From positions 124,001 through 188,000 of the forward strand of contig CACMHY010000002.1 in the NCBI GenBank assembly GCA_902613595.1: a stretch of 64,000 nucleotides of DNA, written 5' to 3'. Shown here piece by piece: positions 37,194 through 46,240 of this stretch; position 1 is the stretch's first letter, and every line of letters begins with the position of its first letter. The translations under genes were made by a program, and so were the position numbers. The DNA comes from an uncultured Bacteroidota bacterium. GTDB taxonomy: Bacteria > Bacteroidota > Bacteroidia > Flavobacteriales > Flavobacteriaceae. The notes under the pieces were generated by a model that was given only the letters and a program-made list of their open reading frames with translations, was not told where the DNA came from and ran no database searches.

Positions 37194-38816
37194 ATGATTC
37201 AAAAAGTTATCTCCTTGTTTTTTTCAATTTTAATTTTTCTTTTTAGTTTTTTTAGCTGTAAATCGGATATAGATAAGAATAAAGAACAGTTACCAAACAT
37301 AATTTGGTTAGTTGCAGAAGACCAATCTCCAGAATTTTTTCCAATTTACGGTAATTCAACAGTTGAGCTGCCTATTATTGAAAGTTTAGCCAAAGATGGA
37401 ATTGTATTCAATAATGCTTACACGCCTGCACCAGTTTGTGCACCGGCAAGAAGTGCAATTATTACTGGACTTTATCCTAGCACTTTAGGTACGCACAATA
37501 TGAGAACATATAATTCTTACAAAAAAGAGAATCAGCCAAGCATAGGTATACCAAGTTATTCTCCCATTCTCCCAGATGGAGTCAAAATGTTTCCAGAGTA
37601 CCTTAGAAAAATTGGTTATTACACTTCAAATAATTCAAAAGAGGATTATAATTTTAAAAAAACAGATGGTGTTTGGGATGATAGCAGCTCAAATGCACAT
37701 TGGAAAAATCGAGCCCCAGGGCAACCTTTTTTTGCTGTATTTAATTTTGGAATTTCACATGAATCTCAAATATGGAAGCAAGGAAGTAATGATATTTTAG
37801 TAGACCAAAATTTAGTTCCTATTCCCCCAGTTTTTCCAGATACTCCAAAAATAAGAAAAGACATAGCTGTAAACTACAGTAATTTAATAAGACTTGATAA
37901 AAAAATTGGTAAAATTATCTCACAACTTAAGCAGGATGGTCTATATGAAAAAAGTATTATTTTTTTCTATGGTGATCATGGGGGCCCCTTTCCTAGATAT
38001 AAGAGATCTTTATATGAAACTGGAATAAAAGTACCCTTAGTTATTAAATTTCCGAACTCCAAATTTGCTAGTACAGAGAATAATGATTTTATTAGTTTTA
38101 TTGATTATGCACCTTCAATCTTGTCTATCGCTGGCATCAAACCTCCAGATGTAATGCAGGGGAAAGCTAAATTTGGCAAATTTAAGGCTAGTAGTAAAAG
38201 CTCTTATATTTTCGCTGCCTCTGATCGTTTTGATGAAAAAGTTGATAGGCTCAGAGCTGTCAGATACAAAAATTTTAAATACATAAGAAACTTTAATCCA
38301 AAAATTAGTAACGCGATCCCGGTTTTGTATCGTGAGCAGATGCCGATGATGAGAGAATTGAATAAGCTATGGAAGGAAAACCTTTTGATAAAGGATCATG
38401 GACTATGGTTTGAAACACCAAAACCAAAAGAAGAACTTTATGATCTCACAAAAGATCCTTATGAGTTAAATAATCTAGCAGATAAAATTAGTTTGAAGGA
38501 CACTCTATTTTTTTTAAGAGAGGTTTTAGATCAGTGGATAGTCTCTACTAAAGACTTAGGGGAATGTTCTGAGAGAGAATTAGTAAAGAAATGGGTCCAA
38601 GGAACAAAGACAAGAAAGTTAAAACCTGTTTCATTTAAAAAGCAATATCGTAAAATTACTTTGGAGCATATAGATAGTGGATCAACCATACTTTGGAAAG
38701 GGAAAAATGAGACTGTTTGGAATGTATATTCAGAGCCCATAAATTTTCCTAAACCCATAATGGTAAAAGCTGTAAGGATTGCTTATGAAGATAGCGATAT
38801 AGTATTAATCCAATAA
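37194..38816 (+). CDS. sulfatase (S1 family), lipoprotein
   Basis: A 540-residue sulfatase with a lipoprotein signal (LFSFFSCKSD). The nucleophile motif is C82-A-P-A-R86, the C-x-P-x-R pattern that is converted to formylglycine. Metal-site residues appear in WLVAEDQSPEF and YGDHGGPFP, and the C-terminal EELYDLTKDPYELNN is typical of S1 enzymes. It resembles the N-sulfoglucosamine sulfohydrolase-like subgroup. It would remove sulfate from a sulfated glycan after export. It lies 29 bases after galM. Confidence 0.9.
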   Translation: MIQKVISLFFSILIFLFSFFSCKSDIDKNKEQLPNIIWLVAEDQSPEFFPIYGNSTVELPIIESLAKDGIVFNNAYTPAPVCAPARSAIITGLYPSTLGTHNMRTYNSYKKENQPSIGIPSYSPILPDGVKMFPEYLRKIGYYTSNNSKEDYNFKKTDGVWDDSSSNAHWKNRAPGQPFFAVFNFGISHESQIWKQGSNDILVDQNLVPIPPVFPDTPKIRKDIAVNYSNLIRLDKKIGKIISQLKQDGLYEKSIIFFYGDHGGPFPRYKRSLYETGIKVPLVIKFPNSKFASTENNDFISFIDYAPSILSIAGIKPPDVMQGKAKFGKFKASSKSSYIFAASDRFDEKVDRLRAVRYKNFKYIRNFNPKISNAIPVLYREQMPMMRELNKLWKENLLIKDHGLWFETPKPKEELYDLTKDPYELNNLADKISLKDTLFFLREVLDQWIVSTKDLGECSERELVKKWVQGTKTRKLKPVSFKKQYRKITLEHIDSGSTILWKGKNETVWNVYSEPINFPKPIMVKAVRIAYEDSDIVLIQ

Positions 38817-38886
38817 AAACATCCATTATTTTTCACTTTAAAATTATTATTATATTTAGAGTAATTGTTAATTATAATATTGTCTT

Positions 38887-39558
38887 ATGAATTCAGATAG
38901 AAGAAATTTTTTTACGTCTTTAGCTCTTGGTGTTGGAGCTACCGCATTTCCTAATTTTGTTGAGGATTTTGAAAACCTAGAACCAGTAAATTCTAATTCA
39001 AGAATGAACCCAAAGGATTTGTCTAATTGGTTCAAGAAGATAAAAGGAGAACATCGGGTTGTTTACGATGGTAGTCAACCGCATAATACCTTACCTATAG
39101 CTTGGAATTGGGCTTTTCTTGAGTCTAATAACTCTGTGGGAGTAAAAGATTCTAATATTACAGCAATTACAGTTTTAAGACATTCAGGAATTGTATTTGC
39201 CTTTAATTCTGAGACGTGGGAAAAGTTTAAACTTGGAGAACTTGTAGGTTTCAATGACAATAAAACTGGTAAACCTGCATTAAGAAACACAGTATATGAA
39301 CCTCAAGAAGGTGATATGCCTCTACCTCCAATTCAGGGGATAAAAGATTTACAGGGAAGAGGATCGCTTTTCTGTGTATGTGACTTAGCTACAAAAGTTT
39401 ACGGATCTGCCGTTGCAAAAAAAATGAGTCTTAATCCAGATGATGTTTATGCGGAGATGGTAAAGGGTATTTTGCCCGGTATTCAATTGGTACCATCTGG
39501 AGTATGGGCACTAGGCCGAGCTCAGAACAATAAATGTGCGTACATATTTGCAGGATAA
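38887..39558 (+). CDS. DsrE-like protein with Tat signal
   Basis: A 223-residue protein with a twin-arginine signal (SDRRNFFTSLALGVGATAF). The body shows AITVLRHSGIVFAFN and the end LVPSGVWALGRAQNNKCAYIFAG, which match the closing segment of DsrE/DsrF-like proteins. One catalytic-type cysteine context is visible (FCVCD). Such proteins are small sulfur-handling or ligand-binding units, and this one should be exported. Role unknown; it lies between the sulfatase and GH28 genes on the same strand. Confidence 0.6.
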   Translation: MNSDRRNFFTSLALGVGATAFPNFVEDFENLEPVNSNSRMNPKDLSNWFKKIKGEHRVVYDGSQPHNTLPIAWNWAFLESNNSVGVKDSNITAITVLRHSGIVFAFNSETWEKFKLGELVGFNDNKTGKPALRNTVYEPQEGDMPLPPIQGIKDLQGRGSLFCVCDLATKVYGSAVAKKMSLNPDDVYAEMVKGILPGIQLVPSGVWALGRAQNNKCAYIFAG

Positions 39559-39610
39559 TTTCTAGATTATTTTTAATTGGAAATTAAATATTCAATTCAT
39601 TTATCTTAAA

Positions 39611-41173
39611 ATGAATAAAGGGCTAAATAGCATTCTAATTTTATTTATTTTTTTTTCAGCTTTAAGTAAAGCTCAAAACTATAATATAAAAGATTTTGGG
39701 GCTTTAGCTGGAACAAATGTTATAAACACTGTTGCTATAAATAAAGCTATTTTAAAGTGTAGTAATGATGGTGGGGGTAGGGTAATTATTCCAGCGGGTG
39801 AATTTATAACAGGGACTTTACATTTAAAATCAGATGTAAATCTTCATTTAGAAAGAGGTGCAAAGCTTACAGGAAGCTTAAATATTAACGATTATGATTT
39901 AATGCCTGAAGGATATTATTATTCGGGTAAAAATTATATGGGGATCTTATTTGGGAATGACATAAAAAATATTTCTATAACAGGAAATGGTATCATTGAC
40001 GGAAGAGGAACCTCGTTTATGATCCCAGATACGAGATTTTCTCCTTCTTTTGAAGAAAGACAGTTCACACGTCAAAAAGAAGAATATCGAGATAACAAGT
40101 CTCTTGAGGATGGGCCATTGAAATTTAATGAAAGACCAGGTCATATTTTAACAGTAAGTAACTCAGAAAATATTTCAATTAAAGGAATAGAATTTATTGA
40201 TTCACCCAAGTGGACAATTCGTTTAGGGGGAAGTGAACACGTAAAAATATCTGATATAACTATCAAAAATAACTTACTTATTCCTAATAGTGATGGTATT
40301 CATATCACGTCCTCAAGCTATGTGAGTGTTGCTAATTCAACTGTAATTGCAGGGGATGATGCTTTAATAGTTACTGGATTTATTTCGGGTAATGAAACAT
40401 ATTCATTTGGTAATAATTCCAAGGAAGCCAAGAATATAATTTTTGACAATTGTGTAGTATCCTCAAAATCAGCGGGTATTAGGGTTGGTTATGGAGAAAA
40501 ACCAATCAAAAATGTGATATTTAGTAATATTATTATTAATGATTCAAACAGGGGAATTGGTGTATTTTCTAGGGACAATAGTAATATTAGTGATATATAT
40601 TTCTCAAACATAATGATTAATACAAGACTGCATTCTGATGGTTGGTGGGGCAGAAGTGAACCAATTCATATTTCCGCAATTCCTTCATCAAAAAAGGGAA
40701 ACCCTGGAAATATTAAAAACATAGTTTTTAAAAATATAAATGCAAAATCAGAAAGCGGGATTTTAATTTTCGGATACGAAGAAGGAAAAATTGAAAATAT
40801 CAAAATAGACGGTCTTACACTAAAAATATTCGAAGGAAAGTATACATCAAAGTATGGAGGGAATTTTGATTTAAGACCTGCTTATTCAACTAGCAAATCA
40901 ATTTTTAAAAATGATATTCCAGCTCTTTATGCAAAAGGATTGAATGGATTAAGAATAAATGATATAACCTTAGGCTGGGAGAATCCAAAATCTAATTTTT
41001 TCACTAATGGAATTGAAATTGAAAACTTTGAAAACATTCTTATTACAAATTATGATGTATCAGCTGCTTTTGAAATGAAAAGTTTGTACGATATTAAATT
41101 ATCGAAAGGTAAAAATTATAAACTTGTAAATGATCTTTCACTAAGTAAACAAACCAAAATTTTATATCCCTAA
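39611..41173 (+). CDS. GH28-like beta-helix glycoside hydrolase, exported, active site altered
   Basis: A 520-residue right-handed beta-helix protein with a signal ending ALSKAQ. The N-terminal YNIKDFGALAG and the motifs N226-S-D228 and G248-D249-D250 match GH28. The usual GHG is replaced by SAGIRVG (residues 287-293), and the RIK site by RGIGVFSR. The catalytic aspartates are kept while the histidine is missing, so it may act on something other than polygalacturonan or work differently. Convergent with the phosphodiesterase-like gene at 41192. Confidence 0.78.
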   Translation: MNKGLNSILILFIFFSALSKAQNYNIKDFGALAGTNVINTVAINKAILKCSNDGGGRVIIPAGEFITGTLHLKSDVNLHLERGAKLTGSLNINDYDLMPEGYYYSGKNYMGILFGNDIKNISITGNGIIDGRGTSFMIPDTRFSPSFEERQFTRQKEEYRDNKSLEDGPLKFNERPGHILTVSNSENISIKGIEFIDSPKWTIRLGGSEHVKISDITIKNNLLIPNSDGIHITSSSYVSVANSTVIAGDDALIVTGFISGNETYSFGNNSKEAKNIIFDNCVVSSKSAGIRVGYGEKPIKNVIFSNIIINDSNRGIGVFSRDNSNISDIYFSNIMINTRLHSDGWWGRSEPIHISAIPSSKKGNPGNIKNIVFKNINAKSESGILIFGYEEGKIENIKIDGLTLKIFEGKYTSKYGGNFDLRPAYSTSKSIFKNDIPALYAKGLNGLRINDITLGWENPKSNFFTNGIEIENFENILITNYDVSAAFEMKSLYDIKLSKGKNYKLVNDLSLSKQTKILYP

Positions 41174-41191
41174 CTCATTTTAATTATCTAA

Positions 41192-42271
41192 TTATTCTAA
41201 TGATATGGGCTGACCATAATCTGAACCAAACTTTTGAGGAAGGTTCATCAGTTTTCTTATAAGAGGAGCTATTTGATTGTTATAAATCTGATTATTTGCT
41301 ACTTCTCCTCTAGCTTTTACCCCTTTTCCAAAAATTATTAACCAAGTTTCATCAGAACCTGTAACTTCTTTGCCATGACTTTTCCAACTTTCAATTGGAT
41401 TCGAACCTCTTCCGTGATCAGTGGTTATTATAAAAGTTGTTTTGTCTTTATAATAACTGTTACCTTGATAAAATTCCCATAGGTCTTTAATTAAAGCATC
41501 CGTATTTCTTGTTGACTTTAAATAGGACTCATAATCTCCGTCATGCGCAAAATCATCTGTTTCTCCATAAGAAATGAATATTAAATTAGGTTTATGTTTA
41601 TTAATATATGCTTTAGCAAACTGATGTGTAAATCCGTCTAAACGAACAGTTCCCCAAGGACTTGGTATTTGTTTTTGTAATTTGTTTAACAATCTTTCAT
41701 CTGAGTTTAAAGGAAAATCAGACGAAGGTTCAAATCCGCAATTAGTATAAACTTTTGATCTCTCTTCGTTTATTATGTAATCAAAAACGTCCCAACTTGC
41801 AAAAGCAGCGACTTTTATAGGATTATAATTCATGGCATATTGCTCTAAAACTGTCTCATTAGGATTTGGAATTTTATCATTTGAATTTATAGATCTATCG
41901 TCAGCTTTTCCTGTTAATATTTCATTATATCCAGGGTAAGAAAAAAGTAATTTATTGGTTAAATTAACTTTGCTTCTTAGATTTCTATTTCCAAAAATTT
42001 GCCCGATTTTTACTATTTCGTTCCAAACAAAAGGCATTAAAAGTGATCTTCTTTTTTCCTGTTTATTTTCCCAAGCCCAGTCATAAAGATCTTCTGGATG
42101 TTTTACAAAGTTTTCGTTTTTAATAATTAGTGGATCAGCTCCTGTGAACAATTCTTGCCATCTCAGTCCATCAAGAGTAATTAAAACAACTTTTTGATCA
42201 CTAATCTTGTTTTGAGCAAAACATAAATGGGCAAGTAGAAAAGTAAAATAATAAAAAACTATGTTACGCAT
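41192..42271 (-). CDS. exported alkaline-phosphatase-superfamily protein (phosphodiesterase-like)
   Basis: A 359-residue protein with signal ending LCFAQ. The alkaline-phosphatase fold is shown by VVLITLDGLRWQEL at the first metal site, SYPGYNEILTG with a likely Ser/Thr nucleophile region, and FIITTDHGRGSNP. It should hydrolyse a phosphate or sulfate ester outside the cytoplasm. It follows the ADP-ribosylglycohydrolase-like gene by 18 bases on the same strand, so the two probably form an operon. Substrate unknown. Confidence 0.78.
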   Translation of the reverse strand: MRNIVFYYFTFLLAHLCFAQNKISDQKVVLITLDGLRWQELFTGADPLIIKNENFVKHPEDLYDWAWENKQEKRRSLLMPFVWNEIVKIGQIFGNRNLRSKVNLTNKLLFSYPGYNEILTGKADDRSINSNDKIPNPNETVLEQYAMNYNPIKVAAFASWDVFDYIINEERSKVYTNCGFEPSSDFPLNSDERLLNKLQKQIPSPWGTVRLDGFTHQFAKAYINKHKPNLIFISYGETDDFAHDGDYESYLKSTRNTDALIKDLWEFYQGNSYYKDKTTFIITTDHGRGSNPIESWKSHGKEVTGSDETWLIIFGKGVKARGEVANNQIYNNQIAPLIRKLMNLPQKFGSDYGQPISLE

Positions 42272-42289
42272 TTATTTTTCTGAACTTTT

Positions 42290-43636
42290 TTAATTCGATT
42301 TTGGAATATACCAAAGATTGTTTTCAAGATCAACACCTCCTCCAAGTTCCTCTTGGACTACACGATCAGTTATAAATACTCCAACATTAGCCATGTTAGT
42401 AAAATTATCTATACCATTTGGAAAGTTTTGTCTTGTTCTATGAATATTGTATTCTTCAGAAAACTCTCTATTGAATGCATTTTCAACTCCATCGTGACCA
42501 ATCATAAATCCGATAAGACCACCCCAAGTAGCGGTTGGATTATCCGAATCCCATCCCATAAGTGAACCTATTTTAATAGTTTCTTTCAAATCTCCTTCAC
42601 CAGCAAAAAGGCTTATTATACTTGCAGCAAAGTTTATTCCAGCTGCTGCACAACCGTTACAATTTAAATTCCTAGAAGTAATATCATAACCATCCAGTTG
42701 CTCAACCTGATATCTTTGATAAATATTATCTCTTATAGTTTCCCATGGTATTCCATCATTATATTGTTTTTTTACAAAATCATACATTTTCGAAGCATAC
42801 GAATTGTCTGGTAATTGACTTCTTGATTTTTCTGCTATAAGTAAAAGATTTTCTTTAATATCTAAATTTGGATCAGGGTTAGCGGCTAAAGAATACATTG
42901 AAACATAAAATTTAGAAATCCATTCGGCATTAAATCTAGCAGTTGTCCTTATTGGTAAGTCTGCCATTTTAACTGCAAAATCTGGCCTTCCAGGAGAAAA
43001 GAAACCAAAAATTTCAGTAGTTAATTGAGCATCTATCATATCAAAATCAGGATTATTTTTAGGATCACTTGTAGCTGGTGGAACAACTCCATTTATCATT
43101 AAATCTAAAGCCTTTTGATTTGAAACCCACAAAAAATTTTCTTCCTCTTCTTTAATATGTTTCAGCCAGCCGTCTCTAATTTGTTTTCCATTTAGCATTG
43201 ATGTTTTATTTGTGTAAAGCAAATGTTGATATATATATTCTATGTCAGTATCATCGTCTGCTCTCCAAATCCCATCTTCACTTTCGAATACAAAATCAAT
43301 ATTAGGTGCAAAATCTTGTTTACTTCCATTGTATCTTGGTAGGTCTTTTTTACCCCAATCATCTCTTGTGTAAAAATCACCTGTTTTAAATTCACCTATG
43401 TTACCTATTTTATCCATCTCGGTAACTATGCCAGTCCAGTTTGCAATACATTGTGCAAGCCAAAATCCTTTCAACTTTTTTAAATAAAGGCTTCTTGAAA
43501 GAACAATTTCATTTCCGCTAGGTTTGTAACTCTTATATTCAAAGTTTTTATCTTTTATAACTGTCTCATTTGACTCTGCCTTCTCTGAACAGGAACTAAA
43601 AGAGATTAAAAATGCTATCAATAATAATTTTTTCAT
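42290..43636 (-). CDS. ADP-ribosylglycohydrolase-like lipoprotein
   Basis: A 448-residue lipoprotein (LISFSSCSEK). Family pattern: a helical core with KGFWLAQCIANWTG, the acidic cluster RADDDTDIEYIY and the C-terminal MGWDSDNPTATWGGLIGF, which supply the metal-binding aspartates of DraG/ARH enzymes. Known members remove ADP-ribose from proteins or cleave N-glycosidic bonds to ribose. Export makes a degradative or salvage role likelier than protein demodification. Directly divergent from ribokinase and a GRP-type sugar transporter, which would handle released ribose. Confidence 0.82.
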   Translation of the reverse strand: MKKLLLIAFLISFSSCSEKAESNETVIKDKNFEYKSYKPSGNEIVLSRSLYLKKLKGFWLAQCIANWTGIVTEMDKIGNIGEFKTGDFYTRDDWGKKDLPRYNGSKQDFAPNIDFVFESEDGIWRADDDTDIEYIYQHLLYTNKTSMLNGKQIRDGWLKHIKEEEENFLWVSNQKALDLMINGVVPPATSDPKNNPDFDMIDAQLTTEIFGFFSPGRPDFAVKMADLPIRTTARFNAEWISKFYVSMYSLAANPDPNLDIKENLLLIAEKSRSQLPDNSYASKMYDFVKKQYNDGIPWETIRDNIYQRYQVEQLDGYDITSRNLNCNGCAAAGINFAASIISLFAGEGDLKETIKIGSLMGWDSDNPTATWGGLIGFMIGHDGVENAFNREFSEEYNIHRTRQNFPNGIDNFTNMANVGVFITDRVVQEELGGGVDLENNLWYIPKSN

Positions 43637-43667
43637 TGTTTGTTTAAATTTTGTTAATTGTAAATGG

Positions 43668-43701
43668 CTTATATTAAAGTTTGATTTTTTCTTAATATAA
43701 G
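43668..43701. promoter_or_regulatory. inverted repeat between divergent ribose genes
   Basis: A perfect 10-base inverted repeat, CTTATATTAA and TTAATATAAG, with a 14-base spacer. It lies between the ADP-ribosylglycohydrolase-like gene (start 43636) and ribokinase (start 43778). It could be the operator of a regulator that controls both directions. It could also fold as a hairpin in one leader. Confidence 0.4.
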
Positions 43702-43777
43702 TAACCTTTTAAATTTAAATTTTTAAAAATGCGATTTTTTTTTGTGTGAACTGGAATTGTCAATTAAATACTAAAAA

Positions 43778-44707
43778 ATGAATAGTAATATTTATGTAGT
43801 TGGAAGTTCAAATACTGATATGGTGATAAAGTCAGATTCTATTCCTAATCATGGTGAAACAGTAATTGGCGGAAATTTTTATACTTTTCAAGGAGGAAAA
43901 GGAGCCAATCAAGCGGTTGCTGCTGCGAAACTAGGTGGTAGAGTAACTTTTGTTTGTAGGGTCGGCGATGATTCGTTGGGTAAAAACTCTTTAAGGGAGT
44001 ATGAAGCTCAGGGCATAAACACAGAATTTATTGGAGTAGAAGAAAAGGAGCACACTGGCGTTGCATTAATTATGGTTGACAAAAAAGGTGAAAATTTAAT
44101 ATCGGTTTCTTCAGGTGCAAATTCAAAAATGAAAATTGAAGATGTATCTTTTCTAGAAAATAAATTAACAAATAATGACATTGTATTAACTCAGCTGGAA
44201 ATTCCTATAAATGTTGTCAAATATTTAATTACAATTTGTAGTAAAAAAAATGTAAAACTAATATTAAATCCTGCACCTTACCAAAGGATTGATAATGAAT
44301 ATTTGCAAAAAGTTCATACCATAACACCAAATATAAGTGAGACCAAATATCTTACACAAATTGAAATAAATAGTATTGATTCGTCCAAATTAGCAGCACA
44401 AAAGCTACTTGATAAAGGAATAAAAAATGTCATAATAACGATGGGTTCAAATGGAGTTTTTTTTATGTCAGAAAAACAAATGGGACATATAAAAGCAGAA
44501 AATGTAAAAGCTATAGATACAACTGCAGCAGGTGACACTTTTAATGGTGCTTTAGCCAAAGCATTTTCTTGCGATTTGGACTTAGTTAAAAGTATAAAAT
44601 TTTCAAATGCAGCTGCAGCATTTTCAGTCACTAAACTTGGTGCTCAAGATTCAATTCCAAAATTAAATGAATTAGATAAAAAATTTCAAAATTATGTTTA
44701 TAGTTGA
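43778..44707 (+). CDS. rbsK: ribokinase
   Basis: A 309-residue PfkB-family kinase. NIYVVGSSNTDMV opens the sheet, GGKGANQAVAAAKLGG is the sugar-binding signature near residue 38, and DTTAAGDTFNGAL is the ATP/anion-hole motif with the catalytic Asp near residue 250. Length and motifs are those of ribokinases, which phosphorylate D-ribose at C5. The next gene, overlapping by 14 bases, is a GRP sugar transporter. Cytoplasmic. Confidence 0.9.
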   Translation: MNSNIYVVGSSNTDMVIKSDSIPNHGETVIGGNFYTFQGGKGANQAVAAAKLGGRVTFVCRVGDDSLGKNSLREYEAQGINTEFIGVEEKEHTGVALIMVDKKGENLISVSSGANSKMKIEDVSFLENKLTNNDIVLTQLEIPINVVKYLITICSKKNVKLILNPAPYQRIDNEYLQKVHTITPNISETKYLTQIEINSIDSSKLAAQKLLDKGIKNVIITMGSNGVFFMSEKQMGHIKAENVKAIDTTAAGDTFNGALAKAFSCDLDLVKSIKFSNAAAAFSVTKLGAQDSIPKLNELDKKFQNYVYS

Positions 44708-45698
44708 AAATTATACTTTCTCGGTTTTTCTTTGTTTTATAACGATGTTGTGTTGGGGTTCATGGGCAAATACTCAAAAACTTTCTCCGAAATCTTGGCC
44801 TTTTACCCTATTTTATTGGGATTACGCGATTGGTGTTCTTTTATTTTCATTCCTTATAGGAATTTCACTTGGTAGTTTTGGTGAAAGTGGGAGACCATTA
44901 TTTGAAGATTTAATGCAAGCTAATTCAGAATCATATTTAAATGCTTTTTTAGGAGGAGTAATATTTAATCTAGCAAATTTAATAATTGTGGCCGCTATTA
45001 GTATAGCTGGAATGTCTGTAGCTTTTCCAATAGGTATAGGTACTGCACTTATTTTAGGTGTTTTTGTTAATTATATTTCGACTCCAATTGGAAATCCATA
45101 TTATTTATTTTTGGGAGTTTTTTTAATTGTTTTGGCAATTTTAATTGATGCGATTGCATATAAATTTCATTTGGGTGGTAAGACTACATCATCATATAGA
45201 GGAATAGTAATTTCACTTATCGGGGGTATACTTATGGGACTGTTTTACCGGTTTGTTGCCTCTTCAATGTCATCTGAATTTAATAATCCTGAAGATGGTT
45301 TATTTACACCATATAGTGCATTATTAATTTTTTCTTTTGGAATCTTTATTTCAAACTTTATTTGGAACACTTACTTTATGTACAAACCAATTGAGGGTGA
45401 CCCAGTAAAATTTAAAAATTATATCTCAAATTCAACTTTAAAAACTCATCTAATAGGTATACTTGGAGGTATTATTTGGTGTGTTGGAATGTCATTAAGC
45501 TTAATATCCAGTGAAAAAGCAGGATATCCTATTTCTTATGGATTAGGCCAGGGCGCAACAATGGTGGCTGCAGCTTGGGGAGTTTTTGTATGGAAGGAAT
45601 TTAAAGGAGCAAGTTTGAAAATTAATGTATTGATATCACTAATGTTTTTTTTGTTCGTTAGTGGACTAATACTTATCATAATATCGAGGTATAGCTAG
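44694..45698 (+). CDS. GRP-family (RbsU/RhaT-like) sugar transporter
   Basis: A 334-residue membrane protein with about ten helices. The N-terminal FITMLCWGSWANTQKL, GGVIFNLANLIIVAAI, FPIGIGTALILGV and the C-terminal GGIIWCVGMSLSLIS are typical of the glucose/ribose porter family in the drug/metabolite superfamily. It should import a monosaccharide, most likely ribose given the overlapping ribokinase gene. Specificity is inferred. Confidence 0.85.
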   Translation: MFIVENYTFSVFLCFITMLCWGSWANTQKLSPKSWPFTLFYWDYAIGVLLFSFLIGISLGSFGESGRPLFEDLMQANSESYLNAFLGGVIFNLANLIIVAAISIAGMSVAFPIGIGTALILGVFVNYISTPIGNPYYLFLGVFLIVLAILIDAIAYKFHLGGKTTSSYRGIVISLIGGILMGLFYRFVASSMSSEFNNPEDGLFTPYSALLIFSFGIFISNFIWNTYFMYKPIEGDPVKFKNYISNSTLKTHLIGILGGIIWCVGMSLSLISSEKAGYPISYGLGQGATMVAAAWGVFVWKEFKGASLKINVLISLMFFLFVSGLILIIISRYS

Positions 45699-45741
45699 AT
45701 ATTTGATCTCAAAAGTTTTTTATAGCTCCTAATTAAAGACT

Positions 45742-45867
45742 CTATTTTTTTGATGACTTTGATGTATTTTCGTTCGATTGTAAGCTTTTACCACCTTTCT
45801 TTCTCCTTACGCCATAGGAGCCCATAAAAATTTTACCTCGTTTAGTTTTTTTATCTCCCTTTCCCAT
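45742..45867 (-). CDS. 30S ribosomal protein bTHX
   Basis: A 41-residue basic protein. It begins MGKGDKKTKRGKIF and continues GSYGVRRKKGGK, the conserved bTHX sequence of Bacteroidota small subunits, followed by a Ser/Lys-rich tail. ATG lies at 45865-45867 and the stop at 45742-45744. bTHX sits in the 16S rRNA head and stabilises it. Convergent with the sugar transporter gene. Confidence 0.88.
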   Translation of the reverse strand: MGKGDKKTKRGKIFMGSYGVRRKKGGKSLQSNENTSKSSKK

Positions 45868-45915
45868 TCTTTAGGTTTTTAGAAATGCAAGTTTGACTAA
45901 TTAGATACTTTTGAT

Positions 45916-46149
45916 TTAAAAAATATCTGGGAACTGAACTCCAAGGACATATCCAAGAAGAAGCCCGAGAGCAAACATAATAAGTCCTTTAGCACTAAAG
46001 AACCATCCAAAATTTTCTTCCCAAGAATCAGGTATAAAATTACCATCAGCATCTTCAGCTTTTCCAGTTCTAGTGAGATAACCAGCGTAGAAGTACACAC
46101 CTGAAACAAGAATTACTATAAAAATAAGAGTTACTATAAATTCATTCAT
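45916..46149 (-). CDS. small membrane protein
   Basis: The ATG at 46149 gives 77 residues (MNEFIVTLIF...); a longer reading from 46185 adds 12 residues and is less likely. It has two hydrophobic helices, at about 5-24 and 52-70, separated by an acidic DADGNFIPDSWEENFGWFF segment that resembles a calcium-binding loop. I do not recognise a family. It is a stand-alone gene between bTHX and the BNR protein, all on the minus strand. Confidence 0.6.
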   Translation of the reverse strand: MNEFIVTLIFIVILVSGVYFYAGYLTRTGKAEDADGNFIPDSWEENFGWFFSAKGLIMFALGLLLGYVLGVQFPDIF

Positions 46150-46240
46150 ACTACTGTTTTTCAGTAAGTTAACAAGAAAAAGCAAGAAATCAAAATTTCA
46201 AAACTATACTTCTTTTTAATTTTTTAAGACTAACAAAAAA

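Noticed and set aside
45897-46109. 70-codon frame on the minus strand
   Set aside because: It overlaps the two-helix membrane protein at 45916-46149 in another frame, and the latter has better sequence character.
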